A stretch of 64,000 nucleotides of DNA from contig JAYKAV010000012.1 of assembly GCA_035582835.1 (NCBI GenBank), positions 1,701,877 through 1,765,876 of the forward strand, given 5' to 3'. The DNA comes from Phoebastria nigripes (lineage: Eukaryota; Chordata; Aves; Procellariiformes; Diomedeidae). The notes beneath the pieces were generated by a model, which saw only the letters and a list, made by a program, of their open reading frames with translations, did no database searches and was not told the origin of the DNA. Positions 24,401 through 33,218 of this stretch are shown piece after piece (position 1 is the stretch's first letter; every line of letters begins with the position of its first letter). The position numbers and the translations under genes are program-made.

Positions 24401-27400
24401 GTATCAAAGTGGGCTAAAGTCTCTTATTATGAATTGTAATGTCCACAAATTTTGCCACTTCCAAATAGTTTCCACCTACATATTCCTCCCACTGCTACAT
24501 TGGGTGCTGGCAAACATCTCTGCTCAAAGAGGGGAATGGCTTTCATTTGAATAGTCCTCGGGCAAGTTTCACTGAGCGGTGCCAGCGTCATTCCCGCAGC
24601 TCTCACGTGCCCGGCAGGGATCCAGGGTAGCGCCGGAGGGAGGGCCCTTCGCTTGCCCAGGACTCCACAGAGACAACGGCTCTCGCTAGGTTTTCCCAGT
24701 GTTTTATCCAAGCAGAGTCCATGGTAGCCTAAACCAATGTAATCAAGCAGCGATCAGTGCACGTACTCGCAATATCAAATCTCGACTTATTCTAACGTGC
24801 GGATGATTCCTTTCATCGCAGCAGCGAGCATGGCCAGCTGTGCTATTGAGATAGTGAGTCACACACACACGCAGCTGAAACCACCCGACTTCACGCTAAA
24901 TTCAAGCTTTTGCAACTACCTGCAGGCTAGCAGAAGGACGAGGCAGAGCCCTGGTGGGTGACAAACCGTTCCTCAGAGCCTACACTGTTAAGTCACACTG
25001 TGCCCCTTTCGGGATCCCTCCTTCAGCTGATGGGTGCGGGCTCTCCTACATGTCCCAACCCTTAGTACGGTTGGGAAATTAGAGGTGCAGGTCTCCTGGG
25101 AGCTGCTGATGCTGAGCGCTCCTGGCTCGATACATCCTACACTGACCACGATGCTTAAGTACTGCAGACCTCAGGCTGCAGGAGGGCGGTGGGTGTTCGA
25201 TGGAGGTACCGTCCCGCGTAGCTTGCAGCACCGAGGACTTTCACGTCCATCCCAGAGGCTGGTGCCACGGCTGGAGACGTGCCTGTCTCGGGAGAAGAGC
25301 CACCACGTTTACTGAGCACAGGCTGGGTGAGGAGTGTACCCCGCTCCCCCGCTCTCTTAGAGGCAGTTGGCTCCCATGGAAACTTTTATTTCGGCAAAAA
25401 GTAATGGGTATTAATTATCGAGGCCTTGAGGTCATCCGTCAGATGCTGAGGGCTAACCGCGTCCGTGCAGCGCCTCCCGCACGGCATAACCTCAGCGTCC
25501 AGCCTGGGCTGCTGGGCCAAGGCATGGCTGTTCTTTCACCTCCGGTGCCAGTAACCTGAAACGAGATTGCTGGAAATGAGAGAGAGGGAGAGTCAGCGAT
25601 TTGATTACAGGCCACAGGCACATGCCTGGCCTTCATGGATATATTAAGTAAGAGACATTTTAAAACAAAACCACCCTCAGTAACCTTATCGTAAGCTTGA
25701 ATCCACAACCCATCTGTTAACTCCCAGCGCTGCCCACATAGGCTCCGATCAGGCGTCGGTGCCAGGGATTTTCGGAACGTTTCCCCCCCAAATCGCTGCG
25801 GGCAGAAGGGGACAGTCGCGGGGAAGGGGCAGGTCCAGGAGCTCGCCCCCCCAGCCCGCCTCCAGCACACCTTCCAACCAACCCCCAAACCCTCGCCTTC
25901 TACTGCGTCTGTAAATAACTGCAAATCCCCCTTGGACACGAGCTGCCGCTGTCCTGTGACTCTCAGCCCTTCTGAAACAAGCGTTCAGGAGACCTGCTGC
26001 TCGACGAATGGCTTTAGAAAATTAAGCCTTTTTAAAGATTTTGCTACTGCCTTAATCGTACGTTGTAAAGGAACCTTCCACGTAGAAATAATTCTGCAAA
26101 TAAAATCGAGAAGGCAAATTGATGGTTGCATCAGCCCTAGCTTATGAAAACTGATCCCCAGGAAAATGTAACTCAACTCTCCAGCAATCTAACTTGATGC
26201 CCAAGAATGTAATAACTTCATTTGGATCCTCTTTTTAGGGGGACTCCTAAATCCTTGGCAACGTCCCTTAAGGTCATGAGTAAATCCTGATATGGAGAAT
26301 TGTTTGGCAAGCACGAGAACAGTAAAAGGGCTAAATAATTGGGGATTACCTCTGACCCTGATTTGTAGCTCACCACCCACTGCAGGAATGTACCGAATAT
26401 CTGAAGGAGCATGCTGGAGTCTGACAATTCATGGGCATGAAACTGTCCACGTACACTTGGAGTCTGAACTTAAAATGCAGAGCAGGTTGGCCCCAAACCT
26501 CATTTTTCATTAGCAATCAGCTGCAGCAAGCTCTAATTATTTCTGTTGCCTTGGACAGAGGGGCAGTGATGGGACAGATTAGAAATTGTACGTATTTTTT
26601 CCCCCCCTTTGTTTGGAAAATAACAGCTTGGGTCTTCAGGGCAGAGAGAGAATGAACCATCTGATTCAGCACCCATTTATTTATGCTGGTTACTTTCCCC
26701 TGAACTGCAGGAAGGGACAAACACATCACTTCCATTTTTTCTGATGGTTATTGCTGAATTTGTTCAGTGCCTGTATGGAAGACAGTCTCTGCTTTGAGGA
26801 GTCCACAGCCCGGAGCTGTGATCCTGCCCCCATTTATACTCAGCACTGCATTTTCAGTCCGTAAGTCCTCTCCTCCGTGGTGGGCTGGGTCTGCAGCATC
26901 ACAGCAGACCCTCAAGATCAGTGAGCAGATCGCGGCCATAAACGCCAGGTTTGCAGGCTCAGATGCAAAACACCGAGAAGACCATATTGAGTGGGACAAC
27001 CTAGGCGTCTGCTTTTTGGGAGCTCTCTGTCACTGATACAGTGCTGCGTTGTTTGTGCTGGGGATGCAGCTGGGATCTTGTAAAGGGGTTTTTGTTTTTT
27101 TACAAACCTTACATTTACGGCTAGCAGATTTCTGCAAGGCTCTGACTTCCCTTAGGATTCCTCCTGGTAACGACACGCACCTTCAGCTGGCGGTGAGCCT
27201 TAGAAGGCCTGTCTCCATCTCGCATATAAAATCTCTTTGTGCTCTCACGTAATACCTCCTGACCTCAGATTCCTCCTGATGTGGAGCGGACCAGGACTCT
27301 CCGAGGCGATAGCAGAGGCTCTGTGCTGGAGTTCTGCTATTACCTTATCTTGGTAAACGCGCCTTTTATCTGATGAGCTTGCCTCTACTTGTTCAGCATT

Positions 27401-27699
27401 CAGCAGGGAAAATGACCATAGCCCTTCAAGAGAAGAGGTTTGCTTTGGCAGGTACACACCATTATCATCGTGCTCAGCGTTTTGCAACAGCCGGCATCCA
27501 AGAATTGCAGATGCTTTGCAAAAAGCAGGAAACGTCCTAAACTTCTCTGCGATACTGGCATTTACCTATAGCCGTTTCACAGCGACTCTGGGTTATTTTG
27601 TCCCGTGTTTCTAGAGTTCTGAGGCTGCAGATGGAATCTGGGTCTGCGTTTCTGCCTCTCGTGGCTTGGGGGTGGGTTTATTCCATCTGTAAGAGGAGA
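21466..27699. other. Non-coding DNA upstream of BHLHE40
   Basis: No exon is recognised. It holds a short three-copy direct repeat GTGCATGGGT/GTGCACGGGT/GTGCACGCCT at 24231-24260, a CACACACACAC run near 24861, and a CACGTG at about 24603. GC content rises toward the BHLHE40 island at the right end. Confidence 0.55.
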
Positions 27700-27867
27700 T
27701 CGCTAAGACACAGCAGCCTCTACCACCGCAGCTGCGCCGGCGAAGGCATTCCGGCCCGCTCCGCACCCGCGGCGCCGTTCCAAGGCTGAAGCCGCGCCGA
27801 TTCCCCTCCCGCCTCCCCAGCAGCGGGCCCTCGGCGGGGGACACCGGACCCATCCGACACCGGGGGG

Positions 27868-28112
27868 NNNNNNNNNNNNNNNNNNNNNNNNNNNNNNNNN
27901 NNNNNNNNNNNNNNNNNNNNNNNNNNNNNNNNNNNNNNNNNNNNNNNNNNNNNNNNNNNNNNNNNNNNNNNNNNNNNNNNNNNNNNNNNNNNNNNNNNNN
28001 NNNNNNNNNNNNNNNNNNNNNNNNNNNNNNNNNNNNNNNNNNNNNNNNNNNNNNNNNNNNNNNNNNNNNNNNNNNNNNNNNNNNNNNNNNNNNNNNNNNN
28101 NNNNNNNNNNNN
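27868..28112. other. Assembly gap (245 N) in the BHLHE40 promoter
   Basis: This run of N is flanked on both sides by very GC-rich sequence, typical of a CpG-island stretch that failed to sequence or assemble. Its true length is unknown. Long open frames running through it are artefacts of N codons. Confidence 0.99.
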
Positions 28113-28234
28113 CGGCCGCCAGACGTGCCGGCAGTCACAGGGTAGCGCACGTCGCTGCCGTCCACCCACTCGCCCGCATTTAACCCGGCCCGCCGCCGCC
28201 CGCCGCTCCTCAGCCCGCGCGGCGCGGACGCGGC
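28113..28234 (+). promoter_or_regulatory. BHLHE40 proximal promoter: inverted GACGTGC pair and TATA-like CATTTAA
   Basis: Between the gap and the ATG lie GACGTGC (28122-28128) and its exact reverse complement GCACGTC (28147-28153). Each contains RCGTG, the core of a hypoxia-response element. A TATA-like CATTTAA lies at 28177-28183. If it works as a TATA box, transcription would start near 28205-28215. No CACGTG E-box is visible in this stretch; the clock-responsive E-boxes known for this promoter family may lie in the gap. The assignment is inferred from motif and position. Confidence 0.5.
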
Positions 28235-28252
28235 ATGAGCAGCCCGCCCTGA
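28235..28252 (+). other. Possible short upstream ORF in the BHLHE40 5' leader
   Basis: An ATG at 28235 opens a five-codon frame (M-S-S-P-P) that stops at TGA 28250-28252, 49 nt before the main ATG. It has G at -3 but A at +4, a moderate context. It can matter only if transcription begins upstream of it, as the TATA-like motif at 28177 would predict. Coding function is not implied. Confidence 0.35.
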
Positions 28253-28301
28253 GCGCCGCCCGCCCCGCGCTCCGCTCCTCCGCGCTCCGCACCCCGCCGC
28301 C

Positions 28302-28381
28302 ATGGAGCGGATCCCCAGCGCGCAGCCCCCGCCCGTCTGCCTGGGCAAGCTGCCCGCCCTGGAGAGCGGCGACGTGCCGGG
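28302..28381 (+). CDS. BHLHE40: BHLHE40 coding exon 1
   Basis: This exon encodes residues 1-26 and two bases of codon 27. The donor is G|GTAAGC at 28382. The first 11 residues match the mammalian protein as I remember it; the next 16 are more divergent. Intron 1 is only 97 nt. Confidence 0.95.
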
Positions 28382-31300
28382 GTAAGCGGCGGCGGCCGGC
28401 GGGCTCGGGGGGAGGAGTGGCCCCGCCGCGGCCCCCGGGGACGGGGATAATTTCGCTGCTTTCGTTTCGCCCGTGCAGGCTGGACTTCGCGCACATGTAC
28501 CAAGTTTACAAGCCCAGGAGGGGGTTAAAGCGGAGCGAGGACAGTAAGGTAAATGGGGGGCTGCGCGGCAGCCCGCCCTGGGAGCGAAAGTTTCCCGGCG
28601 GAGGCTGCCTGCGGGCTGCTCCCTGCGCGGGGCCGGGCGGGGGGAGCGGGCGTGTGGAGCCGTTACTCGGGGAGGGAGGGGGGGGGGGGCGGGCACGGGA
28701 AGGGAGCGGGGCCGCCCGGGGCGCGCTGCCCCCGCCGCCGCGCAGCGCTGACCCGCTGCCGCTGCCTCGGCAGGAGACCTACAAGTTGCCTCACAGGCTG
28801 ATCGAGAAGAAGAGGCGCGATAGGATCAACGAGTGCATCGCCCAGCTGAAGGACCTGCTGCCCGAGCACCTCAAGCTGACGGTGGGTGGGAGCGGCGGGG
28901 CTGGACGGAGCCCGCGAGAGCGGTGCCTCCGCCGCCGGGTCTCTGCCTGCCCTTTCGGGGGGGGGTGTTGGGGNTTGTTTTTTCCCTTTTTCTTCTGTTT
29001 TTCTCCTCCCCGTGCCCCACGGTGGCCGCACGCCCGAGGCGGGCTGTAAACGCATCCCAAACTTTCCCGGGAGAGGAGTCCTCGCGTGGCTTCGTGAGCT
29101 GCGGGGGTCCTGCGGGGGTCCTGCGGGGGTCCTGCGGGAGCTGCCCGCGGGGCTCGCCCCCCTCGCCCCCCCGCTGCCGGCCGAGAGGAGCCCCCGGCCG
29201 GATTCCCCTGCGCTAAGGTCACGATGCCAGCAGGGGCAGCAGATCAGATAAATAAAATATTTCTCTTTGAGCTATGCGGCTGGTCCAAAAATACCCATAG
29301 GATTCCGTGGTAGCCTTTTCTGGAGCTTGCTTTTTAACTTATTTTCATGGAATATTGTCGTTCGTAGTCCTGTATTCTTCAGGATCAAGGCACTGCCTTT
29401 AAGCCTTTTCTCCAAACCGCGTCGGTCCTTTCTCTGTTACTCGGAAAACGTTGGCAGCCCTGTCAGGCTCCGGCGTGCGTGGCCGACCCCCCGGCAGACG
29501 CCAACCTGTCCCTTTGCTTTCAGACTCTAGGTCACTTGGAGAAGGCTGTGGTTCTCGAGCTCACCTTGAAGCATGTGAAAGCACTAACCAATCTCATTGA
29601 GCAGCAGCAGCAGAAAATAATTGCTTTGCAGAATGGTTTACAAGCGGGTGAGTATTCAAATCGTATCGTGTGAAAACCTGCGTGCGCTTGATGGACTTTC
29701 TCTCGGAGTCTTTGAAATGCAGTTGTGACACTTTGTTCCTGAGAAGGGAGGAGGCAGGAGTTCTTGCCTTTAATCGCCATCATTTTCTCTTGCTTTGCTT
29801 ATGAGCTTTTGCAAAAAAAAGGTGCATTTCTCAACATGGTCAATGTAGAGTGCCCTGTGGAGTTGTTGTGAAACTAAATCGGATTTTAAGTAGTTTTATT
29901 TAAAGCCCAGGTTTGCTGTGAAGTTCTCTCCAAAGCCATTCAAATCTTTCCATTCATCTTCACGAGCTTTGGATCAAACCCGNTTTTGTTTGTTNGGGTT
30001 TTTTTCTGAAAGTACATCTAAATCTCCTTTTTATAGACACCTTTTTGGGGTCTCTTTATAAAAAACGAGCTAGCCAGTGTTCTGCAGACGAAGAGGGGAC
30101 CTGATGTATCAGCTTATCATGCTTTAGATGCACTTCCTCCTTCTGTTTTCACATGTGGCACTCACGTGAATCTGATAAAGTAAAATTTAGTTTTTCTGAA
30201 GAGCCTTCCACTGCTCTGACAGCCACAGGGAGTGCAATAGAGCTTTAAGCTGAAGCAGAATCGCCCAAGGTTGGCGGAGCTGCTGGCGGGTAGATGTGCT
30301 CCAGGAGCTCTCTGCCTGGAGGTGAATCTGCCTTCCCCAGGGTGTTTCCCAGAGAAGGCACCCGCTTGACTCACTCCTTTGCTCTGTACTTCAGCACCTG
30401 TTGAAGGTGGCATATACAGTAAGTACAGAACTGAAAAACAAGTTTAAAGTTATTATGTAAAAGTGGACAGACAGATGTTCAAATTAAAATGTATGCCTAT
30501 ACAGAAATCAGGGAAATGTATGCAAAGTTCAGGCTGACCGTCCAGTTCACTTCTCGAGCTGTGCTGTAACCCAAGTTTAGTATCATCTCCAGTCCGCCTC
30601 GAAGATGGTAATGGAACTATTTAGCACNTTGTTAATTTTTAATTTCTTTCTGTTAATGTTTCCTCAGGTGACCTGTCATCAAGAAACCTTGATTCCAGCC
30701 AGGAAATGTTTCGATCCGGTTTCCAGATGTGTGCCAAGGAAATGCTGCAATACCTGGCGAAGCACGAGAACAGCAAGGACCTGAAGTCGTCCCAGCTGGT
30801 CAGCCATCTGCACCGAATGGCCTCCGAGGTGCTCCAGGGCGGAGCTGGCCGCAAGTCTGGAGACATCCCTCCTAAAATGGTGGACTTGAAAGAGAAACCC
30901 GTCTCCTTGACCAAAGTGGCGGAGGGACACNGGAAAAACTGCGTGCCTGTGATCCAGAGGACATTTGCTCACTCCAGCGGGGAGCAGAGCGGCAGCGACA
31001 CAGACACGGACAGCGGGTATGGGGGAGAGCTGGAGAAAAGTGACTCCAAATCTGAACAGCAGTATTTCAAAAAGGATACTGAACTCAAGTATGCTGTGCA
31101 GGAGAGAATAAGCTCTATTAAGCAAGAGACTGAGGACCCGCCAGCCAAAAGGAGCAGGCTGGAGTCGCCGGAGGACGAGGGCCCTTTTGGCAGCGACATG
31201 ATGGGCTCTTCCAGCGGCTTCCTGGGCCCCCACGCTCACCAGCCTCCCTTGTGCCTGCCTTTCTATTTGATCCCACCATCTGCAACAGCCTATCTGCCCA

Positions 31301-31527
31301 TGCTGGAGAAGTGCTGGTACCCGGCGTCCGTACCTGTCTTGTACCCCAGCCTCCCAGCCTCTGCCGCAGCACTTACGGGGTTCATGAACCCCGATAAAAT
31401 CTCCCCGCCTCTGCTGATGCCCCAGAGACTCCCTTCTCCTGTACCGGCCCATTCCCCTATCGACTCCTCGGCTCTGCTTCAAGCTTTGAAGCAGATTCCT
31501 CCTTTGAACTTGGAAACCAAAGACTAA
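28302..31527 (+). CDS. BHLHE40: BHLHE40 (DEC1/STRA13) bHLH-Orange transcriptional repressor, five coding exons
   Basis: The spliced CDS is 28302-28381, 28479-28548, 28774-28881, 29524-29647 and 30668-31527: 1242 nt, 413 aa plus stop, against 412 aa in human. All introns are GT-AG. The start ATG sits in a strong Kozak context (GCCGCCATGG) and opens with the MERIPSAQPPP N-terminus of the family. The basic region is about residues 53-70, with P56 and the E-box contacts H57, E61 and R65, followed by helix-loop-helix to about 108. The Orange domain is about 142-175. The Ser/Asp-rich stretch is about 236-247, and the Pro-rich C-terminus ends LNLETKD without the WRPW of Hairy/HES proteins. From family knowledge, this nuclear protein binds CACGTG as a dimer, represses CLOCK:BMAL1 targets and itself, recruits deacetylases and is induced by hypoxia. 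The paralogue BHLHE41 is excluded by the N- and C-termini and the lack of its Ala/Gly-rich tail. One ambiguous base (30931) leaves residue 216 undefined. Confidence 0.97.
28479..28548 (+). CDS. BHLHE40: BHLHE40 coding exon 2
   Basis: The exon follows a CAG acceptor at 28476-28478 and ends AAG|GTAAAT. It completes codon 27 and encodes residues 28-50, including the HMYQVYK and KRSEDSK blocks typical of BHLHE40. It ends in phase 0, exactly where the human protein's residue 50 lies. Intron 2 is 225 nt and contains a 12-G run near 28678-28689. Confidence 0.96.
28774..28881 (+). CDS. BHLHE40: BHLHE40 coding exon 3: basic region and helix 1
   Basis: This 36-codon exon (residues 51-86, phase 0 at both ends) carries the DNA-binding basic region and first helix. 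H57, E61 and R65 have the spacing that reads CACGTG half-sites in class B bHLH proteins. P56 is the proline found near the start of the basic region in DEC proteins; Hairy/HES proteins carry theirs further into it. As far as I recall the human sequence, the exon is identical at the protein level. The acceptor is CAG|GAG and the donor ACG|GTGGGT. Confidence 0.97.
29101..29139 (+). repeat. 11 bp tandem repeat in BHLHE40 intron 3
   Basis: There are three perfect copies of GCGGGGGTCCT followed by a partial fourth (GCGGGAG). The G runs on the sense strand could form a G-quadruplex in the intron RNA. It lies within the CpG island, 220 nt after exon 3. Confidence 0.85.
29524..29647 (+). CDS. BHLHE40: BHLHE40 coding exon 4: loop and helix 2
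   Basis: This exon encodes residues 87-127 and the first base of codon 128. It starts with TLGHLEKAVV, continues through helix 2 and a glutamine run (four Q), and ends QAG before the donor GTGAGT at 29648. Intron 3 before it is 642 nt, and intron 4 after it is 1020 nt, the longest in the gene. Confidence 0.96.
30163..30168. promoter_or_regulatory. CACGTG E-box in BHLHE40 intron 4
   Basis: This is a perfect palindromic CACGTG, the target of CLOCK:BMAL1, USF and BHLHE40 itself, lying 500 nt upstream of exon 5. The only support is the motif and its position within a known autoregulated clock gene. Isolated CACGTG sites also occur elsewhere in the window (for example 2557, 24603, 54485 and 58641), so it may be chance. 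Confidence 0.3.
30668..31527 (+). CDS. BHLHE40: BHLHE40 coding exon 5: Orange domain and C-terminal repressor region, with stop
   Basis: The acceptor is TCCTCAG at 30661-30667. The exon completes codon 128 and runs to TAA at 31525-31527. It encodes the Orange domain (about 142-175), the DTDTDSGYGG acidic/serine stretch (239-247), the IKQE SUMO consensus (278-281), the CLPFYLIPPSATAYLP block (323-338) and the conserved end LNLETKD. An N at 30931 makes residue 216 unresolved (NGG codon; Gly in human as I recall). Confidence 0.97.
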
Positions 31528-31562
31528 GCGCAGTGTGACTTTTTTCTTTTCTTTCTCTCTCT

Positions 31563-31608
<46 letters not shown>
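31528..31608 (+). repeat. CT-rich tract ending in T43, directly after the BHLHE40 stop
   Basis: After the stop and GCGCAGTGTGA comes a C/T-only stretch (from about 31539), including TTTCTTTTCTTTCTCTCTCTCTC, that merges into 43 uninterrupted T (31566-31608). It is the longest homopolymer in the window. It may be a genuine expanded poly-pyrimidine tract or have the wrong length, as homopolymers often do in draft assemblies. Confidence 0.9.
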
Positions 31609-31610
<2 letters not shown>

Positions 31611-32145
31611 TTTGAGACTGTTTCACTTTTATATATTGGCTGGACTGAGGTGTGGGGATAAGGTTCACTGCACGTAGGAAGCTAAATCCCCTTTTCTCTG
31701 ACTTGTCAGGTAGCTTGGAGAAGGATGAAGGATGCGCCCAGGTTAGCGATTCAGAACGACTTCCAAAAGAAAAAAAGGGTTTTGTGCTTCACCCCTTACC
31801 TTCTTCCCTCTCCACATCTACAGAACAACAGTTGACTCTGTCAGCTGAGACTATATTGCAAAGCTGTGAAAAAGTATTCCATTAGGCAGACTTGGTTTTA
31901 GGGTCTGTGAATATAAAAATATGGTACTTCTCATAAGGGCTTTTAAGGCAGCGGCCCCACTGCCGGTAGTTTGAGCTGAACTGATCTGGTGCCCCATCAG
32001 TCGCCGGTGTCTGAGTGACTGGCGTGGTGCGGCGGTGGTGGCAATGCCGCTGAAAGCGTAGGAGGAGCAGAGCAGCGGTCACTGCTTGGTCATGCACAGT
32101 CAGGTAGACTTAAGACGGGTTTCTCTCCACACCTTTGCTGGTATA

Positions 32146-32158
32146 TATATATATATAT
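32146..32158. repeat. (TA)n microsatellite in the BHLHE40 3'UTR
   Basis: This is a short uninterrupted TA-dinucleotide run. A second, imperfect TA-rich stretch (ATATATATATATTATATAAATATATT) sits at about 32955-32982 inside the conserved distal 3'UTR. Confidence 0.7.
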
Positions 32159-32535
32159 TTTTTAAGAAATAAAAGGTAGATGCTGCTTGGAAGCTTTACA
32201 CGGCGTACATCTAACAAATAAATTAACACGCGCCCCATCCTGTAACTTGAGCTGCTAGTTTGGGCCGGGTAGGGGAGAAAATATCCCAAGGATCACTTTG
32301 CTTGTTGCACCTGACTCCAGGCCTCTCTCTCGCTGCTGCTGTACAGTTTCGCCGGGTCTGGTCTATTGGAAATCAAAAAGGTTTTACGAGTCCCGTCAGC
32401 GGGGGCCCAGCCGGTGAGCAGCTGCTTCCTGACCGGGGCGAGTCGAGAGCTTCATGCAAGAGGGAGCAATTCAGCCGAAGTCGACAGCACGATGCCCGCT
32501 GAATATGCCCCTGTCAGTGCCTTTGAAAAATTAAA

Positions 32536-32602
32536 AGGCTGGGATTTTCAAAGGAGTCTAATCCCGCTGGGGTTTGAGCATCTAAATTCCTTAGTCTCCT
32601 TG
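32536..32602. repeat. Decayed amniote interspersed repeat inside the BHLHE40 3'UTR
   Basis: The stretch contains GGGATTTTCAAAGGAGTCTAA and later CATCTAAATTCCTTAGTC. It resembles a palindromic repeat family common in turtles, crocodilians and birds, whose consensus as I remember it has GGGATTTTCAAAAGNGCCTAA and TTAGGNNCCTAA. I cannot name the family without a database search. It lies in the poorly conserved middle of the 3'UTR. Confidence 0.45.
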
Positions 32603-33162
32603 GCAAACCCTGGCCCACATTACTGTATTAAAGAACGAGGGTTAGGGTGTTGACACTTGTCCCATTAAGCTGCGAGGGTCTTTCTCTGCAGAGGAACATC
32701 ATGTCCAATTTGACTTTTTTTTAATTAAAAAACACAAAACAACTTCACTGCAAAATGCAGTGCTGGGCTTTTTTTCTTACTGGTTTTGAGAACTCGTGTC
32801 CAGAAACCCTGGATTTTCATTTCGCCCTCCCATTGCACCAGCTGTTGAGATGCACTATGCTTGATTGCAGATTGTGTTCTAACGTTTATTTTGTTGTTGG
32901 TTTTTGTTTTTTTGGTATACAGTTGTTGCCTTTATTTGTAAAATCCTGTTATAAATATATATATATATTATATAAATATATTAAAAGGTAAAACGTTTCA
33001 GATGTCTATTATTTGTATAACTACTTGAGCATAAAGAAGTGAGAAATATGAATGTATTGTTTCTGGGTTGTCTTTTGTTTTTTTGAAGAGAAGAATTTTT
33101 TTGTTTTTCTCTAGGGAGAGGTACAGTGTTTATATTTTGGAGCCTTCTTCAAGGTGAGATAT

Positions 33163-33170
33163 TGTACATA
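33163..33170 (+). promoter_or_regulatory. Pumilio response element TGTACATA in the BHLHE40 3'UTR
   Basis: TGTACATA fits the UGUAHAUA consensus bound by PUF proteins, which promote mRNA decay or translational repression. It lies 43 nt before the polyadenylation hexamer, in the conserved block. The human mRNA, as I recall it, has TGTAAATA at the matching place, which also fits the consensus. Confidence 0.55.
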
Positions 33171-33212
33171 TTTTTATCTGAGTAAATGTTAAGTAGTTGT
33201 TTAAAAATACTT

Positions 33213-33218
33213 AATAAA
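33213..33218 (+). terminator. BHLHE40 distal polyadenylation signal AATAAA
   Basis: This canonical AATAAA lies in TACTTAATAAAATAATTC, followed by a T-rich stretch and TGTGGAAGA. Cleavage is expected at about 33230-33240. As I recall, this matches the end of the mammalian BHLHE40 transcript. Earlier hexamers at 32168 and 32217 could serve shorter isoforms. Confidence 0.8.

Larger units (their letters stand above)
27700..29230. promoter_or_regulatory. CpG island spanning the BHLHE40 promoter, exons 1-3 and introns 1-2
   Basis: GC- and CpG-rich sequence begins about 600 nt upstream of the ATG, surrounds the N-gap, and continues through exon 3 into the first 350 nt of intron 3 before dropping sharply. 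Such an island at the 5' end fits a broadly expressed, inducible promoter. The boundaries are estimated by eye. In mammals a divergent non-coding transcript (BHLHE40-AS1) starts near here; nothing in this sequence shows one directly. Confidence 0.8.

Noticed and set aside
1..27000. Possible 3' exons of ITPR1, the expected upstream neighbour
   Set aside because: None of the open frames here resembles the ITPR1 C-terminus. That gene presumably ends beyond the left edge.
27611..28696. 361- and 258-residue minus-strand frames over the BHLHE40 promoter
   Set aside because: They run through the 245 N gap and antisense to the BHLHE40 5' end. The composition (Arg/Ala/Pro/Gly) is what any CpG island yields.
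30679..31668. 329-residue minus-strand frame antisense to BHLHE40 exon 5
   Set aside because: It is a shadow of the real coding exon. Its lysine run is simply the reverse complement of the T43 tract.
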